This document shows positions 34,840 through 43,302 of a DNA stretch of 64,000 nucleotides, in pieces. The notes below the pieces were generated by a model. The model was not told the DNA's origin, did no database searches, and was given only the letters and a program-made list of their open reading frames with translations. The position numbers and the translations under genes were made by a program. Source of the DNA: Myxococcales bacterium (lineage in GTDB: Bacteria > Myxococcota_A > Polyangia > Palsa-1104 > JAEUJZ01); NCBI GenBank assembly GCA_016794505.1, contig JAEUJZ010000025.1, forward strand, positions 1 to 64,000, read 5' to 3'. Position 1 is the first letter of the stretch. Every line of letters begins with the position of its first letter.

Positions 34840-36132
34840 TCAGCGGTGCTCGTAGTTGCGCAGGCCGCGGCCTGATACCAGATAGGTCGCGAAGCTGCCG
34901 AGCCAGTGACCCCCTTCATAGGACTGGCTGGACAGCGCCGCGAGGCCGGCATCGCGATGCGCGATGGCCAAGCGCAGGAGCTCAAGCTTAAGTGGGTGAG
35001 TGACCGTGGCAGGAAAGGGCAGCGTGCTTGGCCAGGTCGGAACGATGCTGGTGGTCTGCGTTCCTTGCAGGCTGTCTGGCAAGGCCGATGCGATGCCGAA
35101 CAGCATCCACGCGCGGCTGAGGTTCAGGCCGTCCAAATGCACGAGCTTTCCGTCGGTGCGATCGCTGACTTCGGCAGGCCGCAGCGCGTGCAGGTTAGAC
35201 AGCGGCAGAAACGCCGAGAGCCAGCGCGAAAACTCGGCGGTTGCCAGGACTCGGCGCATCAGATCGGCTTCGGCCAAACACGGCGACAGGAAATCTTCCC
35301 CCGAAGGCTCGTACGCCAGCGGGCAGGCGAGGTCTTTGGCAAAGAACACGCGCGCTCGTTCATCGATGAGCGCGGCGAGCTTGGGCGGAATGGCATCGCT
35401 GCTGGGATTGGCAGTTGCCACCTTGGGGGGCTGAAGCGGGATGCGAACGGCCAAGCTGGATGGACGCTGCGTGCGGGCCCAGTCCAGCGCCAAGCCCAGC
35501 GCAAACGCGGTCTGGCTGTGCTCTCCCGAGCGCACGGGGTGCGTCAGCTTGGGCAGCCAAGCGGCCAAGCGCTCGACGGCAGCAAGCTCTAGCGGGCGCA
35601 GTGCCTGCGACCAGGTCTGGGCGTCCTTGTCGCCGCTCTGCGCAAGCTCCGTCAGCTCGGCCCCAAGCTGCAAGAGCCACGCAAGGCCGTACGGCCGCTC
35701 GAAGCTGGCGCGGCCGGCACCGCGCAGGTACGCGACCTCTTTGGCGATGGGTTCGGCGCGTAGATGACGGCCCAGGATCTCGCGAGCCGCCTTGGTCCAT
35801 GCGGGCTGTGTCGGGCCCTGATTCGCGGCCTGCCGCAGCAAGCGCACCAGCAGCCAGTGTCCATGCACGGCCGAGTGCCAATCGAAGCAGCCATAGAAGC
35901 TGGGTGTCAGCGTGCGCGGCGAAGCCACATCGGCATCGCTGCTCAGCACGTGCGCGATCTTGTTGGGGTACTCGCGATCGACGCAGGACAGCGCCAGATC
36001 GGCAAAGCGATCGCTCTGCGCCGCCGCCATGCTCATGGCTACGGGGGGTGCGGAAAGCTCTGTCGGAGGCGCCGCACCGGCCGTGTGAACAACCAGCAAG
36101 AAAAACAGACCCCGCCACGCGCTGCGCATCAT
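34840..36132 (-). CDS. DUF2891 family protein, exported
   Basis: 430 residues from the ATG at 36132 (or the next codon at 36129). Signal peptide MMRSAWRGLFFLLVVHTAGAA. Family motifs include YGCFDWHSAVHGHW, FERPYGLAWLLQL, GEDFLSPCLAEADLM and SYEGGHWLGSFATYL. DUF2891 proteins resemble alpha-toroid enzymes in their helical pattern, but no activity is established. The start lies four bases after the ppk1 stop, so the two genes are probably coupled. Confidence 0.85.
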   Translation of the reverse strand: MMRSAWRGLFFLLVVHTAGAAPPTELSAPPVAMSMAAAQSDRFADLALSCVDREYPNKIAHVLSSDADVASPRTLTPSFYGCFDWHSAVHGHWLLVRLLRQAANQGPTQPAWTKAAREILGRHLRAEPIAKEVAYLRGAGRASFERPYGLAWLLQLGAELTELAQSGDKDAQTWSQALRPLELAAVERLAAWLPKLTHPVRSGEHSQTAFALGLALDWARTQRPSSLAVRIPLQPPKVATANPSSDAIPPKLAALIDERARVFFAKDLACPLAYEPSGEDFLSPCLAEADLMRRVLATAEFSRWLSAFLPLSNLHALRPAEVSDRTDGKLVHLDGLNLSRAWMLFGIASALPDSLQGTQTTSIVPTWPSTLPFPATVTHPLKLELLRLAIAHRDAGLAALSSQSYEGGHWLGSFATYLVSGRGLRNYEHR

Positions 36133-36136
36133 GGCC

Positions 36137-38524
36137 TTAGGCGCCCGGCTTGCTCGTCGACTCGCTTGCGGTGGGCGAGGCCGAGGCCGCTGGTGGTGAT
36201 GTTGTGGTCGGCATGCGGGGCAAAAGGCGCGGCGGCGTTGTGCTCGTCGAGGCGGCGGTCTCGGACGGACGAGGCGCCAAGCGCAAGGTCGGGCGGATGA
36301 CCAGGCCGCGATCACTTAGCGCGCCGGAGGTGTGCGTCTTGGCCAGTTCGATAAAGCGCTGCTGCGAACGCAGCGTGGGCTCGCCTGGCGCGGGCGCGAT
36401 TCGTTCGTACAGTCCGTTCGATCGCAGCAGGCGCGTGCGGCTGTTGTCGGCTAGCTGAATGGCCAGGATCTCTTCCAGAATGCGGCTGCGCAGCGCTGGA
36501 TCCTCGACGGGAAACATGATCTCGACGCGGCGCTGGAAGTTGCGGTTCATCCAGTCTGCCGAGGAGACATACAGATCGCGGCGGCCATCGGCTTCGAAAT
36601 AAAAGATGCGGCTGTGTTCCAAGAAGCGGTCGACGATGCTGACCACGCGAATATTGTCGGATACGCCGGGAATGCCGGGGCGCAGACAGCAGATACCGCG
36701 CACGATCAGATCGATCTGCACACCGGCCTGCGATGCGCGATACAGCGCGCGGATGACATCGCGCTCGGACAGCGAGTTCATCTTGCCAATGATGCGAGCG
36801 ACCCGTCCGGCGCGAGCATTCTGCGTCTCGGCTTCGATCAGATCCAGAACTCGCTCGCGCAGGCCAAGCGGCGCCACCACCAAGCGGTTCCAGCGCGGTG
36901 GCTGCGAATAGCCGGTCAGCAGGTTGAACAGCGCGCTGGCATCGATGCCAAACTCTTCGCGGCAGGTGAAAAACGACAGGTCGGTGTACACGCGAGCGGT
37001 CTGCGTGCTGTAGTTTCCCGTCGACAAGTGGACATATCGACGAATGCCACCGGTCTCGCGCCGGACAACCAGCGCGACCTTGCAGTGGGTCTTTAGGCCA
37101 ATCAGTCCATACACGACGTGGACCCCGGCTTCTTCGAGCTGACGTGCCCACAGGATGTTGGTTTCTTCATCGAAGCGCGCTTTCAGCTCAACCAGGGCGG
37201 TGACCTGCTTGCCTAGCTCGGCTGCGCGCATCAAGGCGGGCACGATGGGCGAGTTTCCCGACGTGCGATACAGCGTCATCTTGATCGCCAACACCTGCGG
37301 GTCTTCGGCCGCTTCTTCGATAAAGTCGACGACGCTGTCGAAGGACTCGAACGGCTGATGCAAAAGGATGTCGCCTTGCTGAATCGCTTCGACGACGGTG
37401 TTGGCTTCGGCTAGGCGCGGCTGCAGCTTGGGTAGAAACGGCTCATCGTAGAGCTCGCGCGAGTCCACGGTCTGTCCCCGTGAGTACGCTTCGGTCAGAT
37501 CCGAAAGGTTGAGCGGCCCCGTGATCGGGTAGACATCTTGGGGGTCGAGCTTGAGTGCCTTTGATAAGAAGCGACGCACCGTCGGATCCATGTCGCTGTG
37601 GCATTCCAGACGAACCGCGGCAGCGCGATCGCGGCGGCGGATCTCGCGCTGGATGCTCTGCAATAGATCAATCGACTCTTCTTCATCAATCGAGATGTCG
37701 AAGTTGCGCGTCACGCGAAAGGGCCAACAGCCAATGACGCGGGTGCCAGGGAATAAATCGCCGACGTGCTGCGCGATGACGTCTTCCAAAAAGACATACG
37801 CGCGTCGTGCTCGCGCCACGGGCACATCGACCAAGCGACCGAGGACGCTGGGCACTTGCATGACGGCGAAGCTGGCCTCTTGCCCAAGGGGGCTGGGACC
37901 GCTGCGCGCAAGCAGGATCGCCAGATTGAGCGTCTTGTTGCGCACATGCGGAAACGGATGCCCTGGATCGACGGCGAGTGGTGTCAGCGCGGGAAAGACC
38001 TGGGCGTTGAAGTGGGCATAGATGTACCGCTGCTGCTCGGGATCGAGCTCGTTGACGCTCAAGAACGAAATGCCGGCCTGCGACAGGCGCGGCTGCAGCT
38101 CTTTGTGCCACAGGCGGTACTGCTCGGCGACCATACGCTGTGCGCGCAGCGATACGCGAGCCAGCGCCTCGGCTGGCAGCAGGCCATCGGGTCCTGTCTC
38201 GACCATGCCCGAGCTGAGCTGCTGCTTCAGGCCGGCGACGCGCACCATGAAGAACTCGTCGAGGTTGCTGGCCGTGATGCACAGAAACTTCAGCCGCTCC
38301 AGAAGCGGCACGGACGGATCGCTGGCCTCGTCGACCACACGCTGGTTGAACTCAAGCCACGACAGCTCGCGGTTGATATACAGCGCCGAATCGTCAAGAG
38401 GTTGCTGCGAGATCGGCGAATCGGCCGCGGCGGACGCAAGGCCTGAAGCAGGCGCAGACGTGGGCGTAGCGGCAGAGGCCGAAGAAGCCGAAGAAGCGGA
38501 AGCAGAGGAGGGTGGGGGCGTCAT
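36137..38524 (-). CDS. ppk: Polyphosphate kinase 1
   Basis: 795 residues from the ATG at 38524 (TTG at 38536 is an alternative). The first 50 residues are Ser/Ala-rich and not part of the family. The core begins YINRELSWLEFNQRV and contains NLDEFFMVRVAG, the region with YVHLSTGNYSTQTARVYTD that includes the active-site His, and IVRGICCLRPGIPG. PPK1 makes polyphosphate from ATP, with a phospho-His intermediate. A Ser/Thr/Pro-rich tail of about 50 residues ends the protein. It is the first gene of a pair with DUF2891. Confidence 0.95.
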   Translation of the reverse strand: MTPPPSSASASSASSASAATPTSAPASGLASAAADSPISQQPLDDSALYINRELSWLEFNQRVVDEASDPSVPLLERLKFLCITASNLDEFFMVRVAGLKQQLSSGMVETGPDGLLPAEALARVSLRAQRMVAEQYRLWHKELQPRLSQAGISFLSVNELDPEQQRYIYAHFNAQVFPALTPLAVDPGHPFPHVRNKTLNLAILLARSGPSPLGQEASFAVMQVPSVLGRLVDVPVARARRAYVFLEDVIAQHVGDLFPGTRVIGCWPFRVTRNFDISIDEEESIDLLQSIQREIRRRDRAAAVRLECHSDMDPTVRRFLSKALKLDPQDVYPITGPLNLSDLTEAYSRGQTVDSRELYDEPFLPKLQPRLAEANTVVEAIQQGDILLHQPFESFDSVVDFIEEAAEDPQVLAIKMTLYRTSGNSPIVPALMRAAELGKQVTALVELKARFDEETNILWARQLEEAGVHVVYGLIGLKTHCKVALVVRRETGGIRRYVHLSTGNYSTQTARVYTDLSFFTCREEFGIDASALFNLLTGYSQPPRWNRLVVAPLGLRERVLDLIEAETQNARAGRVARIIGKMNSLSERDVIRALYRASQAGVQIDLIVRGICCLRPGIPGVSDNIRVVSIVDRFLEHSRIFYFEADGRRDLYVSSADWMNRNFQRRVEIMFPVEDPALRSRILEEILAIQLADNSRTRLLRSNGLYERIAPAPGEPTLRSQQRFIELAKTHTSGALSDRGLVIRPTLRLAPRPSETAASTSTTPPRLLPRMPTTTSPPAASASPTASESTSKPGA

Positions 38525-38590
38525 GTTCGTCGCCAAAGGCAGTGCGTTGCGAAGGAAACTTCAGCCTATCACGTTCCGCTTGCAGCCGAC

Positions 38591-39598
38591 TTAGGCCGTC
38601 GCGGTTTGGGGATAGCCGCGTGGCTGCAGGCCGGCTTTGCGGTACATCGCGTCAATGACGCGCATGTTGGCGACGGAATCCTGCGGGCCCGTGAGGATAG
38701 GGCGCCCCTCTTGTATGGCAGCAGCAAAGGCCTGTAGCTGATGCAGATACGTGGCGGTCTTGGGGAATGTTTCCCGCGTTATGAGTCCGTCGACATAGAT
38801 GAGCAAGCGATGCCAAAGCTGCGGAGCAACCGGATTGCGGGCGATTAGCGTGCCGCGCTCGCAGGTGATGCGCGCTTCGATGCGCAGCAAGGTACGCGAC
38901 CACAGCGATGCCGTCATGTGGCCCGTGGCGCCGCTGGGCAGACGCACCTCGGCTTCGATACGGCGATCGACACCCGGTGACTTCAGCCAGGCCTGCGCCT
39001 GCGTGACCTCGGGCTCTTCGCCCGAAAGATGGCGCAGCATGCTGACGGTGTAGCTGCCGACATCCATGCCCGCCCCGCCGGCCAGCGGCAGCTGATAGCG
39101 GATATCGTTGGGCATGGGCAGTGGGATGCACATAAACGTCTCGATGCGTCGCAGCGGTCCCAGCTTGCGGCTGCGCACGATCTCGATCATGCGCTGCGCC
39201 ATGGGGTGATAGCGCCAATGAAAGGCTTCCATCAGGACTCGCCCGCATCGTTCGGCGACGGCGGCGACTTCGACGGCCTCGTCGGCATTCGCAGTCAGTG
39301 GCTTTTCGCACAGCACGTGCTTGCCTGCCTGCAGCGCTGCGATCGTGTAGCGCGCGTGCAGCGAGTTTGGCAGCGGGTTATAGACCGCATCGATCTCGGG
39401 ATCGGCAAGCAGCGCCTCATAGCCTGCATAGGCTTTTTCGATGCCGTGCTTCTTGGCGAACGCGCTGGCGCGCTGACCGTCTCGGGCCGCCACTGCGACG
39501 ACGCGAACCTGGGGCAGTTTTCGCGCCGGACTGATCAGGGCAAACGGCGCGATACGGGCCGCGCCGAGAATTCCAATACGAACTGGGGAGGTCGTCAT
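38591..39598 (-). CDS. Gfo/Idh/MocA-family oxidoreductase
   Basis: 335 residues from the ATG at 39598; the longer frame to 39880 runs through the divergent kinase region. The N-terminal Rossmann fold has VRIGILGAARIAP, and the catalytic-site block CEKPLTANADEA contains the conserved E-K-P. A C-terminal alpha/beta domain follows (GGAGMDVGSYTVSML). Members are NAD(P)-dependent sugar or polyol dehydrogenases; the substrate cannot be told. It is followed on the same strand, 66 bases away, by ppk1. Confidence 0.9.
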   Translation of the reverse strand: MTTSPVRIGILGAARIAPFALISPARKLPQVRVVAVAARDGQRASAFAKKHGIEKAYAGYEALLADPEIDAVYNPLPNSLHARYTIAALQAGKHVLCEKPLTANADEAVEVAAVAERCGRVLMEAFHWRYHPMAQRMIEIVRSRKLGPLRRIETFMCIPLPMPNDIRYQLPLAGGAGMDVGSYTVSMLRHLSGEEPEVTQAQAWLKSPGVDRRIEAEVRLPSGATGHMTASLWSRTLLRIEARITCERGTLIARNPVAPQLWHRLLIYVDGLITRETFPKTATYLHQLQAFAAAIQEGRPILTGPQDSVANMRVIDAMYRKAGLQPRGYPQTATA

Positions 39599-39812
39599 GA
39601 TAGGCCTCAGCCTATCGCGTTGTGTCGCACCTGGGCGGCCTTTGCTGCGCGGTGGCAGGACACCTGGGCCTGGGCGCCCATGGGCGCTTTTGCTGGCTCG
39701 CGGTGTGCGCAGTGGGGTCTCGACGGGATTCGTCGGACGGCACAGGATGGCTCGCGTCATGAGCCGCTTGGCACATGGCCTGCAATGCATGGGCACCAAG
39801 AGAGGTGATTCC

Positions 39813-41393
39813 ATGTTGCAGCCCGGCCAAGTCGTAAACGGCACGTATCGCGTCGAGCAGCTCTTGGGGTCTGGAGGCATGGCGGATGTCTATCTGGTGC
39901 GCCATATGCGCATGCCGCGAGCCTTCGCGCTGAAGCTGATGCATCGCCAGGTGGCGTCTCAGCCCGGTGTGCGTGAGCGCTTCCGGCAAGAGGCTGAGAT
40001 CCTGGCCAAGGTCCGCCACTGTCACATCGTCGACATCGTCGATTGGGACAGCACGGAACACGGTCAGCCGTTTCTGGTCATGGAGTACATCGAGGGCGAG
40101 ACGCTTTCGAGCTTCTTGCGCCGCACCGGGCCGCTCAGCCTGTCGGTAGCGCTGCATATCTGCGCCCAGATCGGCGAAGGACTTAGCGCTGCGCACGCGG
40201 CCGGCGTCATCCACCGCGATCTCAAGCCGAGCAATATTTTTCTCGATAAGAATGGCGGCCAGCCCAACTTCGTGAAGATCCTCGACTTCGGCATCGCCAA
40301 GGTGGTCGGCGGTGGCCAGCCGTTGACGCAGTGTTCGCACGGCATCATGGGCACGCCCGGCTATATGTCCCCTGAGCAAGCGCTGGGGCCACAGGTCGAT
40401 GCGCGCAGCGATCAGTTCGGGCTCGCGTTGATCCTGCACGAGATGCTGAGCGGTCGGCCGGTGTTCTATGGCCCCGACGACACGGCGCTGGCGATCTTGT
40501 CGCGCATCATTCACGACCCGGCGCCGCCTGTGCCGCAGCCGCTTCTGAATCGAGCGCTGCAGCGCGCATTGAGCAAGTCCCCTGCCGATCGTTTTCCGAC
40601 GATCGCGGCCTTTATCGCCGCGGTGGGGGCGAGCAGCGAGACGATCTATGCGCCACCGCTTTTGCCACCCACTCCGCCGACGCACGGCAACGGAGAGCTC
40701 TCACGGGTGCCGCTTGGCCGGGCGCCGCTTGAGCTGCGGCGCGTGATCTCTGGCGCTTCGCTGGGGGCGGCGGTGGTGACGCTCGCAGTGCTGCTTGCGC
40801 TGTCGTTTGTGTTCGAACGGCGCAAGGCAGCGGGGACGCGGGTAGCGCCCGCAGCGACGGCCTACACGTCGGCCAAGGCCGCGGACAAGCTGCCTGATGC
40901 GAAGGGGCCGCGGGCTGAGCTCAATCCGTCCGCCGCAGACACGTCGAGTCCAGAGCCCGCGGAGCGCGGCGCCGCGGGTTCACAGGGAATCGTCCCCAGA
41001 CCAGCCGAGCGGGGCGGCGCGGCAGCGGCCAAGCATGCTTCGTCGCGTCTGCTGCCTGCGCACAAGCGCAGCTATGCGGTGCGCGTGCATGGCGCTTCGG
41101 TCTTTACCGGCCCGACGGCTCCGCTGGCCAAGGCGAGAAACTCGCTCTCGTCGACGGGAAACAAGGTGACCGAGAGCATCATCGAGCTGTGCTTGCAGGA
41201 TGAGCTGAAGTCGATCCACCTGCCACTGGGCAGCGAGATTCGGCTGGAGCGGACGGGCACGCTGAAGGTGACCTCAGCGCTTCCGGGCGCGCAACGCCGA
41301 GCGCTTGAGCAGTGTCTAGAGCAGCGCTTCGATCGCGCTTGGCTGCAGCCTCCCGCCGTCGCAGTGGCTCGGGTGGGCCAAGCCGCTTCCTAG
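39813..41393 (+). CDS. Membrane-anchored Hanks-type serine/threonine kinase
   Basis: 526 residues from the ATG at 39813, with GAGAGGTG upstream; the longer frame to 39597 is rejected. Kinase motifs: glycine loop GSGGMADVYLV (19-29), Lys41 in FALKLM, HRDLKPSN (134-141), DFG (158-160) and GTPGYMSPEQ (180-189). A membrane helix (about 313-333) separates the kinase from a periplasmic C-terminal part of about 190 residues with Ser/Ala/Pro-rich linker and a small domain (TESIIELCLQDELKSIHLPLG). Such kinases regulate development and envelope processes in myxobacteria; target unknown. Confidence 0.93.
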   Translation: MLQPGQVVNGTYRVEQLLGSGGMADVYLVRHMRMPRAFALKLMHRQVASQPGVRERFRQEAEILAKVRHCHIVDIVDWDSTEHGQPFLVMEYIEGETLSSFLRRTGPLSLSVALHICAQIGEGLSAAHAAGVIHRDLKPSNIFLDKNGGQPNFVKILDFGIAKVVGGGQPLTQCSHGIMGTPGYMSPEQALGPQVDARSDQFGLALILHEMLSGRPVFYGPDDTALAILSRIIHDPAPPVPQPLLNRALQRALSKSPADRFPTIAAFIAAVGASSETIYAPPLLPPTPPTHGNGELSRVPLGRAPLELRRVISGASLGAAVVTLAVLLALSFVFERRKAAGTRVAPAATAYTSAKAADKLPDAKGPRAELNPSAADTSSPEPAERGAAGSQGIVPRPAERGGAAAAKHASSRLLPAHKRSYAVRVHGASVFTGPTAPLAKARNSLSSTGNKVTESIIELCLQDELKSIHLPLGSEIRLERTGTLKVTSALPGAQRRALEQCLEQRFDRAWLQPPAVAVARVGQAAS

Positions 41394-41434
41394 GCGCGGC
41401 GTCGACCGTGGTACTGCCTCGGCCGATGGACAGA

Positions 41435-41450
41435 TCCTCCCCAAGGAGGA
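41435..41450. terminator. Hairpin between the kinase gene and tRNA-Pro
   Basis: TCCTCC and GGAGGA form a 6-bp stem around CCAA. It lies nine bases beyond the 3' end of the minus-strand tRNA and 40 bases after the kinase stop; either could use it. No T-run. Confidence 0.4.
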
Positions 41451-41458
41451 CCCATGAG

Positions 41459-41532
41459 TCGGGGCGAGAGGATTCGAACCTCCGACATCCTGCTCCCAAA
41501 GCAGGCGCGCTACCGGACTGCGCTACGCCCCG
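41459..41532 (-). tRNA. tRNA-Pro (anticodon TGG)
   Basis: Read on the minus strand the gene is 74 bases: acceptor arm CGGGGCG paired with CGCCCCG and discriminator A, D-arm with AGCGCAGTCCGGTAGCGC, anticodon stem CCTGC/GCAGG around loop TTTGGGA (anticodon TGG), and T-arm GGAGG-TTCGAATC-CTCTC. All four arms pair. The 3' CCA is not encoded: the bases after the discriminator are CTC. It reads CCN proline codons. Confidence 0.95.
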
Positions 41533-41537
41533 CGGTG

Positions 41538-41590
41538 ATCGCGTAAACCAGCTACGCGATGCGCCAAACGAGACACTTTTTCTACGCGAT
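41538..41590. repeat. Three copies of TACGCGAT beside tRNA-Pro
   Basis: ATCGCGTA (41538-41545) and TACGCGAT (41553-41560) are perfect complements with a 7-base loop, and a third copy, TACGCGAT, is at 41583-41590. They lie directly upstream of the minus-strand tRNA. They may be a promoter-proximal hairpin or protein sites. Function not known. Confidence 0.45.
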
Positions 41591-41631
41591 CTCGCAGGGG
41601 AAAGGCAAGGACGGATTCACGATCTGCCAAC

Positions 41632-43296
41632 CTAAAGGTTTAGTTCAAGCCCGGCGACGCCGTGCGGGCGGATGAGCAGGTAGCTTCCCGTTGCCGAGGG
41701 TAGGGCCCAGCCAGCTTGCACGCGCTGACAGGCCTCGGTGTTGACATCGAACGCGACGCTGCGACAGGCCAGCGCCCAGTCGTTCGAGAAGCCAGAGCCG
41801 CTGCCTGGCTCGAAAAACACAAAGGTGCTGCCGACGGTGAATTGCAGGGATACGCGGCGGTGCAGGTGGATGCGTGCCGCAAGGCTGAGGTCGAGCTTGT
41901 GGCCTTCCAAGCTCAGCGGTGAGGTCGCGGCTGGATCGCTGCGCGGCGACTCATAGATCAGCTCTTGCGCCAGACTGAGGCGGTTCCAGTGCTCGCGCAC
42001 GCCGAACGAGACCGCAAAGGCGGTGCGCAGGCCCAGTGGGATGGGAAGCTCGCCGGGCGGGAATGCGCTGTTTTCGATGATCAGCCGCAGGTCCTCGCGC
42101 GTGGGGATCGCAAGGCGTACCCAGCTAGAAAGCTCGACGGCAAGTGGGCGCAAGCGGCCGCTTAGATCGGGTTGGGCGCTGGGGTCTAGGCTGTCCGCCG
42201 GGCTGGAGCTGGGCTCGAAGCGGCCTCGCGCGCCGAGGTAGATCAAGTGGGGAAAGCTGCGCAAGATGCGGGCGCTGCCACAGCGCAGCGGCTGGTCGCG
42301 ATCGCTGATGCGAGCCCCGCGACTGCCGTCGCCACAGGGCTGCGCTGCGTCGAGATCTGGGCCCACCCAGACCGGCCGCGTGGGCCGTCCTTCCAGGGGA
42401 ACGTCACTGCCGATCGACGTAAGAAGCGGGCTTGTGTACGAAGCGCCAAGCCACAGGTGGTTGTCCACGACTTCTGAGAGCAGGCCCAAGTTGAAGCCAT
42501 AGCCCCAGCCGTTTACGTCGAGGTCGATAAGCTGGCGCTGGGCCCACTGCTCGCAGGCACCGGATGCGCAGGGTAAGCCGTCGCTGCCACGGGGCTGTGA
42601 GCTGTCGCCGAGATCGCGCATCAGCGTCATCTGGCTGCGCGTGTACGCGAACTGAAAGCCACCGCCAAAGAACAAGCCGCGGCGCAGGCGCAGGCCCGCA
42701 GCGACAGTGCCCCACAGGCTATAGGTGCGGTCGACGAGGGCGTGATAGCGCGTGCTCAAGCGCTGCAGCGTCATCGAGCTGCGGCTGTCATCGATGTCGC
42801 TGCGCGGCACGTACTGCGTCTGATCGTTGTAGGGCGTGTAGACGCCAAAACCGAGCGTCACCGCCTCGGTGCGCAAGTCCCAGCTTGCCGCCACCATCAT
42901 GTCCGAGACGGCCCAGCCGATGGCGACTGGATCGGCTGCTCCCTGTGCGTTCTGCGACGGAGAAAAGCCGGCGGGAAGCGGCGTATCGCGCCCGTAGGAT
43001 CCCAAGAAACCGTGGGCTCCCGCGACGGCGAGGATGTGGCTGCCCGAGCCCAAGCGCAGCGCCGCAGGGTTGAAGTGGATGGCGCTGACGTGGCCATCCG
43101 CTGGCCCAGCAAAAAGCTGCCCGGCCGGTCGCAGCATGCCGTATGGATAGGCCGCCGCGACGCCGGTCGACAGCAGCAGAGCCAAGCCGCAGAGCACGCC
43201 TGTGCCGCATGCATCGAGCCAGGGGATCGTGTGGCTCGTCTGGGCGGGCCACTGCGGCCCGCTGCGTTGGCTCTGCGACGCGGCTGCTTTTTTCAC
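41632..43296 (-). CDS. FadL/OMPP1-like outer membrane porin
   Basis: 554 residues. A signal peptide with a long basic/polar N-region ends around LLLSTGVAAAYP. The N-terminal hatch region has AIHFNPAALRLGSGSHIL, the N-P-A-A block of FadL/OMPP1/TodX proteins. Amphipathic strands follow, and the C-terminus is GLELNL. Such barrels take up hydrophobic compounds such as long-chain fatty acids. The gene begins six bases after the CBS-type enzyme stop, so the two are co-transcribed, though a functional link is not clear. Confidence 0.8.
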   Translation of the reverse strand: MKKAAASQSQRSGPQWPAQTSHTIPWLDACGTGVLCGLALLLSTGVAAAYPYGMLRPAGQLFAGPADGHVSAIHFNPAALRLGSGSHILAVAGAHGFLGSYGRDTPLPAGFSPSQNAQGAADPVAIGWAVSDMMVAASWDLRTEAVTLGFGVYTPYNDQTQYVPRSDIDDSRSSMTLQRLSTRYHALVDRTYSLWGTVAAGLRLRRGLFFGGGFQFAYTRSQMTLMRDLGDSSQPRGSDGLPCASGACEQWAQRQLIDLDVNGWGYGFNLGLLSEVVDNHLWLGASYTSPLLTSIGSDVPLEGRPTRPVWVGPDLDAAQPCGDGSRGARISDRDQPLRCGSARILRSFPHLIYLGARGRFEPSSSPADSLDPSAQPDLSGRLRPLAVELSSWVRLAIPTREDLRLIIENSAFPPGELPIPLGLRTAFAVSFGVREHWNRLSLAQELIYESPRSDPAATSPLSLEGHKLDLSLAARIHLHRRVSLQFTVGSTFVFFEPGSGSGFSNDWALACRSVAFDVNTEACQRVQAGWALPSATGSYLLIRPHGVAGLELNL

Positions 43297-43302
43297 GCGC
43301 GA

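Noticed and set aside
41435..41450. A strong intrinsic terminator
   Set aside because: The stem is only six base pairs and is not followed by a T-run on either strand, so it is listed only as a hairpin.
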